Shown here in pieces: positions 51,454 through 60,238 of a stretch of 64,000 nucleotides of DNA (positions within the stretch are counted from its first letter, which is position 1; each line of letters opens with the position of its first letter). The notes below the pieces were generated by a model, which saw only the letters and a program-made list of their open reading frames with translations, was not told the origin of the DNA and did no database searches. Source of the DNA: Candidatus Gastranaerophilales bacterium (GTDB lineage Bacteria > Cyanobacteriota > Vampirovibrionia > Gastranaerophilales > Gastranaerophilaceae); assembly GCA_944322785.1 (NCBI GenBank), contig CALUPW010000004.1, forward strand, positions 62,001 to 126,000. The letters are read 5' to 3'. The position numbers and the translations under genes were made by a program.

Positions 51454-52614
51454 ATGCCGATAAATGAAATTAGAAAAGAATATGAATTGATTAACCTGTT
51501 TTGTACACTTGCGGAAATTCCGTCACCGTCAATGCAGGAAGAAAAAGTTATTGAATGGCTCCGAAATTATTGCATTAACAATTCTCTAAATTATACAATA
51601 GACGATTACAAAAACGTAGTTATAACAATTCCCGCAACGGACAATAATAAACCGCCGCTCTTACTATCTGCGCATATGGATGTAATTGGCGATGACAGTC
51701 CGATTGAAACTTATCTTGACGGGGATTTGATACGTGCAAAAGGCAGGACTTTAGGTGCAGATGACAAAGCCGGTCTTGCAAATGCGCTTTATTTTGCAAC
51801 TCAGCTTGCCAAATCAGATAAAGCGCACGGAAAACTTGAACTTGTCTTTACCAGAGATGAGGAAAACGGTGCCTCCGGCATAAGAAACATTAACTTTGAC
51901 AAACTTGACTCAAAATATGTACTTGTCCTAGACAGTGACAGTCTAGGACAGCTTATGACTTCAGGCGCAAGCTACACTACCGTAAAAATTCATGTTACAA
52001 GTTTTAAAGGCGGACATTCAGGTATCGATATCGCTGATTCTACAAGGGAAAATGCCGCAAAACTTATAGCTGATATTGTTGCAAACCTTCCGCAGGGAGT
52101 TTATTATTCCGAAAACGGCGAAGTCATAACCTCATGCAATATCGGCGGCATTTCATCAGGCAATCTTAATGTAACAAATATAATTAACACAACGGCTGAT
52201 GCCAGCTATTCAATAAGAAGTTCAAGCAGACAAATGGAGGAGGAACTTAAAGAAAGAATGCTGTTTGAAATTGATGATTTCAACAAACAGTACGAAGGAA
52301 TTGCAAAAGCCGAAATAACTTTTGAAGAACATTTGCCGCCATTTGAAAAAGCCGATGATGATTATATTCCGATACTTTTTGAAGCTGTTGCAAAGAGTGT
52401 CGGCATTAAGCCTGAAATTTCATCATTTCATGCAGGCGCCGAAACGCATATTTATGCAAACAGAACAAATTCTGCTGGGGAAAAATTTCTTCCTTTTCTT
52501 GTAGGACTTGCAGATGTTCAAAATATGCACTCAGTTGATGAAAATGTTGATTATAAATCAATCATAAAAGGACAAGAGCTTTTGCAAGAGTTTTACAAAG
52601 CATATATCAGCTAA
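51454..52614 (+). CDS. M20 family peptidase, PepT-like
   Basis: 386 residues. Metal ligands: LLSAHMDVIG (His/Asp), TLGADDKAG (bridging Asp), TRDEENGASG (Glu-Glu), VLDSDSLG and a C-terminal His (NMHSVDENVD). A dimerisation/lid domain lies between about 180 and 290. It probably cleaves di-/tripeptides in the cytoplasm (PepT/PepD type). AAGGAG before the ATG. Converges with the TPR gene, overlapping its stop by 8 nt. Confidence 0.88.
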   Translation: MPINEIRKEYELINLFCTLAEIPSPSMQEEKVIEWLRNYCINNSLNYTIDDYKNVVITIPATDNNKPPLLLSAHMDVIGDDSPIETYLDGDLIRAKGRTLGADDKAGLANALYFATQLAKSDKAHGKLELVFTRDEENGASGIRNINFDKLDSKYVLVLDSDSLGQLMTSGASYTTVKIHVTSFKGGHSGIDIADSTRENAAKLIADIVANLPQGVYYSENGEVITSCNIGGISSGNLNVTNIINTTADASYSIRSSSRQMEEELKERMLFEIDDFNKQYEGIAKAEITFEEHLPPFEKADDDYIPILFEAVAKSVGIKPEISSFHAGAETHIYANRTNSAGEKFLPFLVGLADVQNMHSVDENVDYKSIIKGQELLQEFYKAYIS

Positions 52615-54160
52615 AGAGTTTTATTATCTTTGATAAAAATTTCTTTACATTCAGGATTACTTTTGCTTTTATGAGATTTTTACGAGCATACTTATATGTA
52701 GGATCTAGTTCGATAGCTTTATCATAGTCTTTTATCGCGGCTGCATAATCTTTTAGCTTACACTTTGCTAATCCTCGACTGTAATAAAAATCCGCACAAT
52801 TTGGTTTTATTTCGATTGCCTTGTCATAATCTTTTATAGCTCCTGTATAATCTCTTAAATCTCTTTTTGCTTCTGCGCGTTTATAGTATATAAATGCATA
52901 ATCAGGTTCCAATTCTATCGCTTTATCATAGTCTTTTATACCGTTTTCAATATCTTTCAATTCACATTTTGCAATCCCTCGACTTAAATAAGCACTTGAA
53001 TTATCGGGCTCAATTTCTATCGCCTTATCATAATCCTTTAGGGCTGTATTATCCTTCAGAATACTCTTTACAAATCCGCGATTTATATAGGCTTCTACAT
53101 AATTAGGATTTAACTCTATTGCTTTATCAAAATCTTTTAGAGCTCCTATATTATCTTTTAGGAAAATCTTTATCTCCCCTCGACTATTATAGGTCTTTGC
53201 TAAATTTAAACCAAGTTTGATTGCTTTATCATAGTCTTTTAGTGCTCCTTCAACATCTAACAAATGACTTTTTGCATTTCCGCGATTATTATAGGCTTTT
53301 ACATAATTAGGATTTAATTCTATTGCTCTATCATAGTCTTTTATTGCGCCTGTATAATCTTCTTTGCTATATTTTGCATTCCCGCGATTATTATAGACCT
53401 CTGCAATACTAGAATCCAGTTCGATTGCTCTATCATAATCTTCTATCGCACCTTCATAATCTTGTAGTTCATATTTTACCAACCCTCGATTATTATAGGC
53501 TTTTACATAAGTTGAATCCAATGCAATCGCTTTATCATAGTCATTTAAGGCTCCTTCATAATCCTCTTGATTATATTTGGCATCACCTCGATTTTTGTAT
53601 GCATCTACATAAGTAGGATCTAGCTCAATTACTCTATCATAATCTTTTATCGCTCCTGTATAATCTTCTTGACTATATTTGGCTTCTCCACGATTATTAT
53701 AGGCATTTACATAATTAGGATCTAGTTCGATTGCTTTATCATAATCATTCATTGCTCCCGTATAATCGTTTAATGCTCTTTTTGCATTCCCGCGATTATT
53801 ATAAGCTGGTGCTAAATTTGGCTCCAATTCTAATGCTTTGTCATAATCCTTTATTGCTCCTAGATTATCTTTTAAACCTCTTTTGGAGTTTCCACGATTA
53901 TTATATGCTTTTACATAAGCTGGATCCAGTTCGATTGCTCTATCATAATCTTTTATCGCGTCTTCATAATCTTCTTGACTATATTTTGCATCTCCGCGAT
54001 TTTTGTAGGCTAGTGCATAATTTGGATTTAGTTCTATCGCTTTGTCGAAATCCTTTAATGCTCCTAAATAATCCTTTTGGTCATACTTTGACCTGCCTCG
54101 TTCATTATATGCTTCGGCACTCGTCAGCTCCTGATCTAATTCATCACCATAACTATTCAA
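52607..54160 (-). CDS. 14-repeat tetratricopeptide protein
   Basis: 517 residues made almost wholly of 14 TPR units (34 residues each; the eleventh is 33). Consensus AYNNRGNAK..LKDYTGAIKDY followed by DKAIELNPNY. The N-terminal cap is short and the C-terminal tail basic (KAKVILNVKKFLSKIIKLF), likely amphipathic or membrane-associated. It would act as a protein-protein scaffold; partners unknown. The start is TTG 54160, with GGGAG 7 nt upstream and promoter TTGACA-N16-TATAAA. Repeats are similar at DNA level, so unit gain or loss by recombination is likely. Confidence 0.88.
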   Translation of the reverse strand: MNSYGDELDQELTSAEAYNERGRSKYDQKDYLGALKDFDKAIELNPNYALAYKNRGDAKYSQEDYEDAIKDYDRAIELDPAYVKAYNNRGNSKRGLKDNLGAIKDYDKALELEPNLAPAYNNRGNAKRALNDYTGAMNDYDKAIELDPNYVNAYNNRGEAKYSQEDYTGAIKDYDRVIELDPTYVDAYKNRGDAKYNQEDYEGALNDYDKAIALDSTYVKAYNNRGLVKYELQDYEGAIEDYDRAIELDSSIAEVYNNRGNAKYSKEDYTGAIKDYDRAIELNPNYVKAYNNRGNAKSHLLDVEGALKDYDKAIKLGLNLAKTYNSRGEIKIFLKDNIGALKDFDKAIELNPNYVEAYINRGFVKSILKDNTALKDYDKAIEIEPDNSSAYLSRGIAKCELKDIENGIKDYDKAIELEPDYAFIYYKRAEAKRDLRDYTGAIKDYDKAIEIKPNCADFYYSRGLAKCKLKDYAAAIKDYDKAIELDPTYKYARKNLIKAKVILNVKKFLSKIIKLFS

Positions 54161-54190
54161 ATCTATAACTCCCAAATTTTTATTAAAACA

Positions 54191-54218
54191 TTTATAATTA
54201 TAACATATTATTTGTCAA
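54191..54218 (-). promoter_or_regulatory. Promoter for the TPR gene
   Basis: Minus strand TTGACA (54213-54218), 16-nt spacer, TATAAA (54191-54196). It gives a short leader of about 24 nt to TTG 54160. Confidence 0.65.
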
Positions 54219-54264
54219 ATTCAAGTTATTAGCGATTTTATAATATTCTGTTCATTTTAGTAAT

Positions 54265-54395
54265 CAAAAACAGACTTTCGCCACATGAAAGTATCCCTCT
54301 CGCAAGTCTGTTATGTGGTTTGCTGTCTAATATGCCCATAGAAAGTCTTGTCACGTACCTTTATCGCTAGACTTTCTAAGACAAATATTTTCATT
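54265..54395 (-). ncRNA. Candidate structured RNA with H-type pseudoknot
   Basis: Stem 1: AACAGACTT/AAGTCTGTT (54269-54277 with 54304-54312, 9 bp). Stem 2: CCACAT/ATGTGG (54281-54286 with 54313-54318), lying between one loop and the flank, which makes a classic H-type pseudoknot. A second hairpin AGAAAGTCT/AGACTTTCT (54340-54348 with 54369-54377) is nearby, and one arm of it can also pair with the first stem. On the minus strand the 3' side of stem 1 runs into a T5 tract, like a terminator. Orientation is not certain, and no promoter was found. Confidence 0.4.
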
Positions 54396-54430
54396 AAAAA
54401 AGCGGCTTATTAATAAAGCCGCTTTTTTTA
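54396..54430. terminator. Terminator of the lytic transglycosylase gene
   Basis: AAAAAAGCGGCTT (54396-54408), short AT loop, AAGCCGCTTTTTTT (54417-54430). It can work on both strands; it ends the minus-strand transglycosylase gene. Confidence 0.85.
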
Positions 54431-54449
54431 ATTGTGTGTTTTTTTCTAA

Positions 54450-55058
54450 CTAAATCGCAATTGTAGTAGCTTCAATTTCCAATTCAATCGGAGTTTCTTC
54501 AACAACTTCAACCTTTACAGGTTTAACTGTTTCCGTTTTAACGGCAGGAGCAGCTTTGCTTCCTGATTTTGCCGCATTAGCAGCCTTTACCATTGACGGA
54601 TCCGGATTTGCTTTATAATTATGATAATCTGTCATAATTTTGTTTACAAAACGTTTGGTTTCCGCATAAGGCGGAACTGCATTGTAACGTTTTACATTAC
54701 CCGGGCCCGCATTGTAGGCAGCAAGAGCAAGTTCCATAGAACCGAACATTTTGTACATCATTTTGTAATACATAATACCGCCGCGGATATTATCGTTCAG
54801 CAAATATGGATTCAATCCCATTCTTCTTGCGGTTGACGGCATTAATTGAAAAACACCTACCGCACCGTGTCTGCTTTTGGCTTCATGACGGAAGCCGGAT
54901 TCCGTTCTTGCAATAGATAAGGCAATTGCAGGATCTACACCCATCTCCAGTGCATGCTTAACTATTGCAGCTTTCACCGTATTTACATCAGATGCGTGTG
55001 CAGGAGCACAAAAACTTATACACATCAGTGCAACTGTGAATAGTAATAGTTTTTTCAA
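54450..55058 (-). CDS. Lytic transglycosylase (SLT/GH23), exported
   Basis: 202 residues. Signal peptide (KKLLLFTVALMCISFCAPAHA), then the SLT domain: IARTESGFRHEAKSRHGAVG (catalytic Glu about 54), GVFQLMPSTARRMG, and LALAAYNAGPGNV. The C-terminal tail is Ala/Lys/Val/Glu-rich with no motif. It cuts peptidoglycan glycan strands, for wall turnover or to open the wall for pili or secretion. Monocistronic. The ~290 nt upstream is AT-rich promoter DNA shared with divergent mtnP; no gene seen. Confidence 0.9.
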   Translation of the reverse strand: MKKLLLFTVALMCISFCAPAHASDVNTVKAAIVKHALEMGVDPAIALSIARTESGFRHEAKSRHGAVGVFQLMPSTARRMGLNPYLLNDNIRGGIMYYKMMYKMFGSMELALAAYNAGPGNVKRYNAVPPYAETKRFVNKIMTDYHNYKANPDPSMVKAANAAKSGSKAAPAVKTETVKPVKVEVVEETPIELEIEATTIAI

Positions 55059-55348
55059 AATGTAATCCTCTGGTTGTAAATTGAGAATCCCTGAAAGCTT
55101 TTTTCTCTCCCTCTTATTTCAAGGAATTTAACTTCCAAGAATTTAAAATTATACCCATATAATATTACAAAAATTTCAAATTTCAAGTCCCAAAAACTGT
55201 CTGACATCTAAAACCCTTATACTACAAAGGTTTTACAATTGTAAATTCTACAATTTCTTGTCAAGTTTTCTGTCAAATTTGTAAATTTGCGATAAACTTT
55301 TTTCATGATAAAATTAAAAATATAAAAAACAGAAATTAAGGAGACAAA

Positions 55349-56152
55349 ATGGAAAATAAAAAATTAGCAACTATCGGAGTATTTGGCGGCTCAGGTTTTT
55401 ACAAATTTCTTGATGATATTGAAGAAGTCCGTGTTGAAACACCTTATGGGATGCCGAGCGACAATCTTTTTATCGGGAAAATCGGTTCTCATAATGTTGC
55501 CTTTATGCCGAGACACGGCAGAAATCATACCATTTTGCCTCATCTTTTGAATTATCGTGCAAACGTCTGGGCTATGAAATCAATCGGAGTTGAACGGGTA
55601 ATTTCCCCCTGTGCAGCCGGAAGCCTTCAAAAAGATGTAAAACCCGGAGATTTTGTAATTTGCGATCAGTTTGTCGACTGGACTGACGGACGTAAATCGA
55701 CTTTCTTTGAAGGTCCTATTGTAACACACCCTTCACCTGCCGAAACTTACTGTCCGGAACTTAGAAAACTTGCAATAGAAACAGGCAAAGAGCTTGGTAT
55801 TACAATCCATGAAACAGGAACCGTTGTTGTAATTAACGGGCCAAGATTTTCAACAAAAGCCGAATCCAAATTCTTTACAAATCAGGGCTGGGATGTAATT
55901 AATATGACGGCGTTTCCTGAAAATTACCTTGTTAAAGAACTGGATATGTGTCCTTTAAATATTTCATTAATTACGGATTATGATGCCGGACTTGTCGGTG
56001 ATGTACCGCCTGTTTCACATCATGAAGTTATTGAGGTATTCAACAACAACCTTTCAAATCTTAAAACACTGCTCTTTAAGATGATTGAAAAAATTCCTCA
56101 TGAACGTAATAATTGTACCTGCAAAGATACAAAAAAGAATTCACAAATATAA
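55349..56152 (+). CDS. mtnP: S-methyl-5'-thioadenosine phosphorylase
   Basis: 267 residues. GVFGGSGFY (phosphate loop), FMPRHGRNHTILPHLLNYRANVW and VINGPRFSTKAES are shared with purine nucleoside phosphorylases, while the NMTAFPE segment matches the methylthioadenosine-specific type. It cleaves MTA from polyamine or homoserine-lactone synthesis to adenine and methylthioribose-1-P. The C-terminus ends in a short CTCKD tail. AAGGAG before the ATG. YggT gene follows after 20 nt. Confidence 0.93.
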   Translation: MENKKLATIGVFGGSGFYKFLDDIEEVRVETPYGMPSDNLFIGKIGSHNVAFMPRHGRNHTILPHLLNYRANVWAMKSIGVERVISPCAAGSLQKDVKPGDFVICDQFVDWTDGRKSTFFEGPIVTHPSPAETYCPELRKLAIETGKELGITIHETGTVVVINGPRFSTKAESKFFTNQGWDVINMTAFPENYLVKELDMCPLNISLITDYDAGLVGDVPPVSHHEVIEVFNNNLSNLKTLLFKMIEKIPHERNNCTCKDTKKNSQI

Positions 56153-56172
56153 TTTAAAGACGGGAAAATCTT

Positions 56173-56442
56173 ATGATTCAAGGTTTAATCTACGGTATAA
56201 ACAATATCTTTTTGATATTTTATATTTTGATAATCGCAAGAATTTTTTTAAGCTGGATTCCAAAACTCAACTGGTATAAACAGCCGTGGAAATTTATTTA
56301 TCAGTCAACAGAAATGTATCTCGGACTGTTTAGAAAATTTATTCCGCCGATAGGAATGATAGATATTTCTCCTATTGTTGCGATTCTTGCATTACAGCTT
56401 GCGCAGAATCTTATTCTTTTTCTGTTGCTCCAATTTGCTTAA
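56173..56442 (+). CDS. YggT family membrane protein
   Basis: 89 residues. Two hydrophobic helices flank the family motif RIFLSWIPKLNW and LFRKFIPPIGMIDISPIVAILAL. YggT proteins are linked to cell division and osmotic or FtsZ-related functions, though the mechanism is not settled. Follows mtnP closely. Confidence 0.88.
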   Translation: MIQGLIYGINNIFLIFYILIIARIFLSWIPKLNWYKQPWKFIYQSTEMYLGLFRKFIPPIGMIDISPIVAILALQLAQNLILFLLLQFA

Positions 56443-56484
56443 AAACTTGTAAAAAAAACATATTTAAGTTAATATCACTATGTT

Positions 56485-57825
56485 ATGAAGATAATTATTT
56501 TTGGTGCAACAGATGTCGGCTGTCTTCTGGCTACTGAATTTTTTGAAGACCATGACATAACAATTATTGATAAAGAAGAGAACAGAACTGACGAGTTTGA
56601 CAAACTTGATATAAGTTTTATTCAGGGAAACGCATCTGATATTGACGTTTTAAAATGCGCAGACATTAAAAATGCAGATATATTTATTGCATGCACGGCA
56701 ATGGATGAAGCAAATATTGTTGCATGTCTTGCGGCGAAAAGATACGGTAAAATCAGAACGATTTGTTTTGTAAGCAAAGAAGAATATAAAAATACTCTTA
56801 CTTATCAAAAAACAGATGATTATTTTACGGACGTTTTTATAGACTATATAATTTGGCCGGAAGAACTTTTAACACAGGAAATTTTCCGGATTGTGACGGT
56901 TGCACATGCGCTTGATGTTGAAAACTTCGCAGACGGCAAAGCAAGACTTCTTGAATACAAAGTTAAAGATAACCTTTCGATTGCCGGCAAAAAAATAAAA
57001 GATGTCGGATTTACAAATGACACTATTATTGTCGGAATTACACGGGACTCTCAACTTTTTATACCTAACGGAGAAACAGAAATTCTTGCAAACGACAAAC
57101 TCATTTTTATGGGTACTTCTCATTCACTAGATATTCTTGCAGGAACATTTTTCCATGAAAAAGAACAGGTTAAAAACGTTGCAATAATCGGCGGCGGAAA
57201 TGTCGGTCTTATGCTTGCGCAAAGTCTTGAAACTTTAAAAATTAAAACAAAAATTATTGAAAAAAATCTTGACAGATGCAACTGTCTTGCGGAAAACCTC
57301 CATAATACCCTTGTTATTAACGGTGACGGAACAGATTTAAAACTTCTTGATGAGGAAGACATCGGATCTTCTGATGTAATAATTAGTGTAACAAACAATG
57401 ATGAAAAAAATCTTTTATGTTCACTTCTTGCAAAACAACTGGGAGCAAAACGGGTAATTGCAAGAGTATCAAAAGTTTTAAATATTCCGCTTTTTGAAAA
57501 AGTCGGGATTGATATTGCAATTTCACCTAAAAATTCTGCAATAAACGAAGTTCGCAACGATTTACAGGAAAATGACGTTGATATTCTGGCAACGGTCGAA
57601 CAGGGGCAGGGTGAAGTTCTGGAAATCGGAGTTTTACCGGAATTTAAGGGGCAGAAAATTATGGATTTGCGCCTGCCAAAACATGCGATTATCGGAACAA
57701 TTGACAGGAACAATTCCGTTATAATACCAAACGGAACAACAGAACTCCAAACTGGCGATATTTTAATTATTTTCACAAAAGCTGAAGATGCATTAGAAAT
57801 TAAACAATTCTTTAAGGTAAAATAA
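56485..57825 (+). CDS. trkA: Trk K+ uptake regulatory subunit TrkA
   Basis: 446 residues with two tandem RCK modules. First: MKIIIFGATDVGCLLATEFF (nucleotide fold) and IVACLAAKRYG; second: VAIIGGGNVGLMLAQSLE. Each is followed by a TrkA-C domain (about 140-210 and 365-445). It binds NAD(H)/ATP and gates TrkH. It ends 1 nt before the trkH start. No obvious SD; a TATCAC sits 6 nt before the ATG, so leaderless expression is possible but weakly supported. Confidence 0.93.
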   Translation: MKIIIFGATDVGCLLATEFFEDHDITIIDKEENRTDEFDKLDISFIQGNASDIDVLKCADIKNADIFIACTAMDEANIVACLAAKRYGKIRTICFVSKEEYKNTLTYQKTDDYFTDVFIDYIIWPEELLTQEIFRIVTVAHALDVENFADGKARLLEYKVKDNLSIAGKKIKDVGFTNDTIIVGITRDSQLFIPNGETEILANDKLIFMGTSHSLDILAGTFFHEKEQVKNVAIIGGGNVGLMLAQSLETLKIKTKIIEKNLDRCNCLAENLHNTLVINGDGTDLKLLDEEDIGSSDVIISVTNNDEKNLLCSLLAKQLGAKRVIARVSKVLNIPLFEKVGIDIAISPKNSAINEVRNDLQENDVDILATVEQGQGEVLEIGVLPEFKGQKIMDLRLPKHAIIGTIDRNNSVIIPNGTTELQTGDILIIFTKAEDALEIKQFFKVK

Positions 57826-57826
57826 T

Positions 57827-59305
57827 ATGCGAATAAATTATCTTGCAAATGCAATCGGACTTATACTGAAATACATCGGATTTGTAATATTAATACCAAT
57901 TGCTGTGGCATTGATTTATAGAGATTACATTTCAATTTTACCGTTTTTTACCGCAGGAATTGTTTCAATTGCAACAGGACATGCTCTAAGAAAATTTGTA
58001 AAAGATGCATACAAAATCGAAAATATAAATGATATTAAAAAATCTGAAGCCCTATTTACGGTTGCGGTTTCATGGATACTATTCGGGATAATATCAGGAC
58101 TTCCGTTTTTGTTTTATGGGCTTAGTCCTGTCGATGCATTGTTTGAATCCGTATCAGGCATTACGACAACCGGTGCAACTATTTTAACGGATTATGATTA
58201 TCCTGCAACATTCTTCTTCTGGCGCTCGCTGACTCAGTGGCTGGGGGGCTTAGGAATTATCGTGTTATTTATTGCGATTTTACCGCAGTTTGCTGTCGCA
58301 GGACGCCAAATGTTCTTTGCTGAAGCCCCAGGACCTACGGAAGATAAAATTACACCCAGAATTAAAAATACAGCATCAATTTTGTGGAAAATTTATACGG
58401 TATTAACAATATTGAATGCATTATTGTTATACTGGGCAGGAATGCCGGTTTTTGATGCAGTTTGCAATGCTCTGTCTACATTAGCTGCTGGCGGGTTTTC
58501 ACCAAACTCGCAAAGCCTTGCAGGTTATCATTCAAATATTATAATTTGGATAACGACAGTTTTCATGTTTCTTGCAGGCTCAAGTTTTATTTTTCAATAC
58601 AAAGTTTTTACACAAAGAAAACCTTCGCTTCTTTTTAAAAATGAAGAATTTCGAACTTATGCAGGCATGATATGTATTATGTCAATATTGATTGCAGCAG
58701 CACTTATCTTTTGCGACAACTATACAATAAAAGATTCCCTTACACATGCATTCTATCAGGTAATAAGTATAACAACATCAACAGGAAGCGCAAGTGTTGA
58801 TTTTGCGAAATGGCATTTTCTGCCTCAGGCGCTTTTGTTTACGGTAATGTTTATGGGTTCATGCGCAAGTTCTGCAGGTGGCGGCATCAAAATGATGAGA
58901 TGGATTCTTGTATATAAATCAATGAAAAATTCTTTAATAAAAATTCTTCACCCGAATGCTATTTTGAATGTGAAAGTAGATAATACAATTGTACCGCATG
59001 AAATTTTAAACCAGACTATTGTATTTGTATTTTTATATTTTATTTGTTTTGCTATCGGAGCATTTTTAATAACTATTATTGAACAAAGCTCCACTATTGG
59101 AATTACAGGTTCAATAACGGCATTGGGAAACATCGGTCCCGGATTTGGAAATATAACAGGTCCAATGGGTTCATTCGGGAGCATGCATACAGCTACCAAA
59201 ATAATTATGACAATTTCAATGCTTGTCGGCAGGTTGGAAATTATACCGTTTCTGGTAATGTTCCAGAAAGATTTCTGGACGTTTAAAACACAACCTGCAG
59301 ATTAA
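57827..59305 (+). CDS. trkH: Trk K+ uptake channel subunit TrkH
   Basis: 492 residues, polytopic. Four pore loops with conserved Gly: SGITTTGATIL, LAAGGFSPNSQ, TSTGSASVDF, and LGNIGPGFGNI; the gating loop is near the GGGIKMMRWI turn. With TrkA it forms the K+ uptake system. AAGG precedes the ATG. In one operon with trkA. Confidence 0.95.
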   Translation: MRINYLANAIGLILKYIGFVILIPIAVALIYRDYISILPFFTAGIVSIATGHALRKFVKDAYKIENINDIKKSEALFTVAVSWILFGIISGLPFLFYGLSPVDALFESVSGITTTGATILTDYDYPATFFFWRSLTQWLGGLGIIVLFIAILPQFAVAGRQMFFAEAPGPTEDKITPRIKNTASILWKIYTVLTILNALLLYWAGMPVFDAVCNALSTLAAGGFSPNSQSLAGYHSNIIIWITTVFMFLAGSSFIFQYKVFTQRKPSLLFKNEEFRTYAGMICIMSILIAAALIFCDNYTIKDSLTHAFYQVISITTSTGSASVDFAKWHFLPQALLFTVMFMGSCASSAGGGIKMMRWILVYKSMKNSLIKILHPNAILNVKVDNTIVPHEILNQTIVFVFLYFICFAIGAFLITIIEQSSTIGITGSITALGNIGPGFGNITGPMGSFGSMHTATKIIMTISMLVGRLEIIPFLVMFQKDFWTFKTQPAD

Positions 59306-59360
59306 AAATATTACCCGCAAGCGCAGCAGAAAAACTTACCTGCATCAAAACTCAAAAATA

Positions 59361-60089
59361 CTATTCAAAATCGCCGTATTTACTAAGCCATTTTGTAGGT
59401 TTCACATATCTGAATCCGCCTTTGCCCCAGAAACCTTTATAAGCCTGTTCCGGTGTCGGACGTCCATGAAATACGAGAATTTTTGCATCAACAGGTTCAT
59501 TCGGTTCTTTGAAATAATTCAACGGGAACGGCTGAAGACAGTGCCTTTTAAAACTTACACACCAGCTTTTGTCCCAGTATTTTAAAATACCTTTTTTCTT
59601 CATTTCATAAGACAAATAAGCCTGCTCATTCCGATAACTGTCACAAACTGAATTGCCCATTTTATAAAAATTTTCAAGAACATCAGGATGTTTACCGATT
59701 TCAAATCTGAATACAGAGGAATTACCAATAATGTCATTCGGGAAATCCCAATCTTTACAAATTAAAAACTCGCCTTCTTCTTCAAAAAACGGAGTCAAAT
59801 CTTTTTTAATTACAACATCTAAATCAAGGAATAATGCAATTCCTTCCAAATCATCCAGTCTTTCAGAAAATAAAGAAAGTTTGCGCCAGCCTCTGTCAGG
59901 AATAGATTTGTTCTCCGTAAAAGGCGGAAGATTTCTTACTTCAACACCATCAGCCAGACCGCTTCCGTCATCCGTAAAACATACAAATCTATAAGGCTTT
60001 GTCATATTTTTATCAACCATTTTATAAAGCCGGTTTACATAAGATGCACCAAACTTATCTCCCCATTTTATACAAATGACATTCCGCAT
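59361..60089 (-). CDS. Glycosyltransferase-like protein
   Basis: 242 residues. MRNVICIKWGDKFGASYVNRLYKMV, then GWRKLSLFSERLDDLEGIALFLDLDVVIKKDL: the LDLDVV DXD-type motif fits a nucleotide-sugar-binding GT-A fold like GT8/GT32 relatives. The C-terminal ILVFHGRPTP... FRYVKPTKW gives a His-containing metal segment. The acceptor is unknown; LPS or surface glycan assembly is a fair guess. GAGGA before the ATG. Confidence 0.75.
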   Translation of the reverse strand: MRNVICIKWGDKFGASYVNRLYKMVDKNMTKPYRFVCFTDDGSGLADGVEVRNLPPFTENKSIPDRGWRKLSLFSERLDDLEGIALFLDLDVVIKKDLTPFFEEEGEFLICKDWDFPNDIIGNSSVFRFEIGKHPDVLENFYKMGNSVCDSYRNEQAYLSYEMKKKGILKYWDKSWCVSFKRHCLQPFPLNYFKEPNEPVDAKILVFHGRPTPEQAYKGFWGKGGFRYVKPTKWLSKYGDFE

Positions 60090-60238
60090 TGTTTCTTAAT
60101 CCTCATAATTAATAATAAACTCACTTTATAATATTACAAAACAGCCGGATTTGCAACTTTTAAAATAAAAAAATACAAACAAATTAATCCTTATAAATGA
60201 TTAAAATGAACAAATTATATACTACAATCGTTTAAAAC

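Noticed and set aside
52607-54160. Regular ~102-bp repeats suggesting a CRISPR-like array
   Set aside because: They are TPR codons in a continuous frame, without constant repeats and unique spacers.
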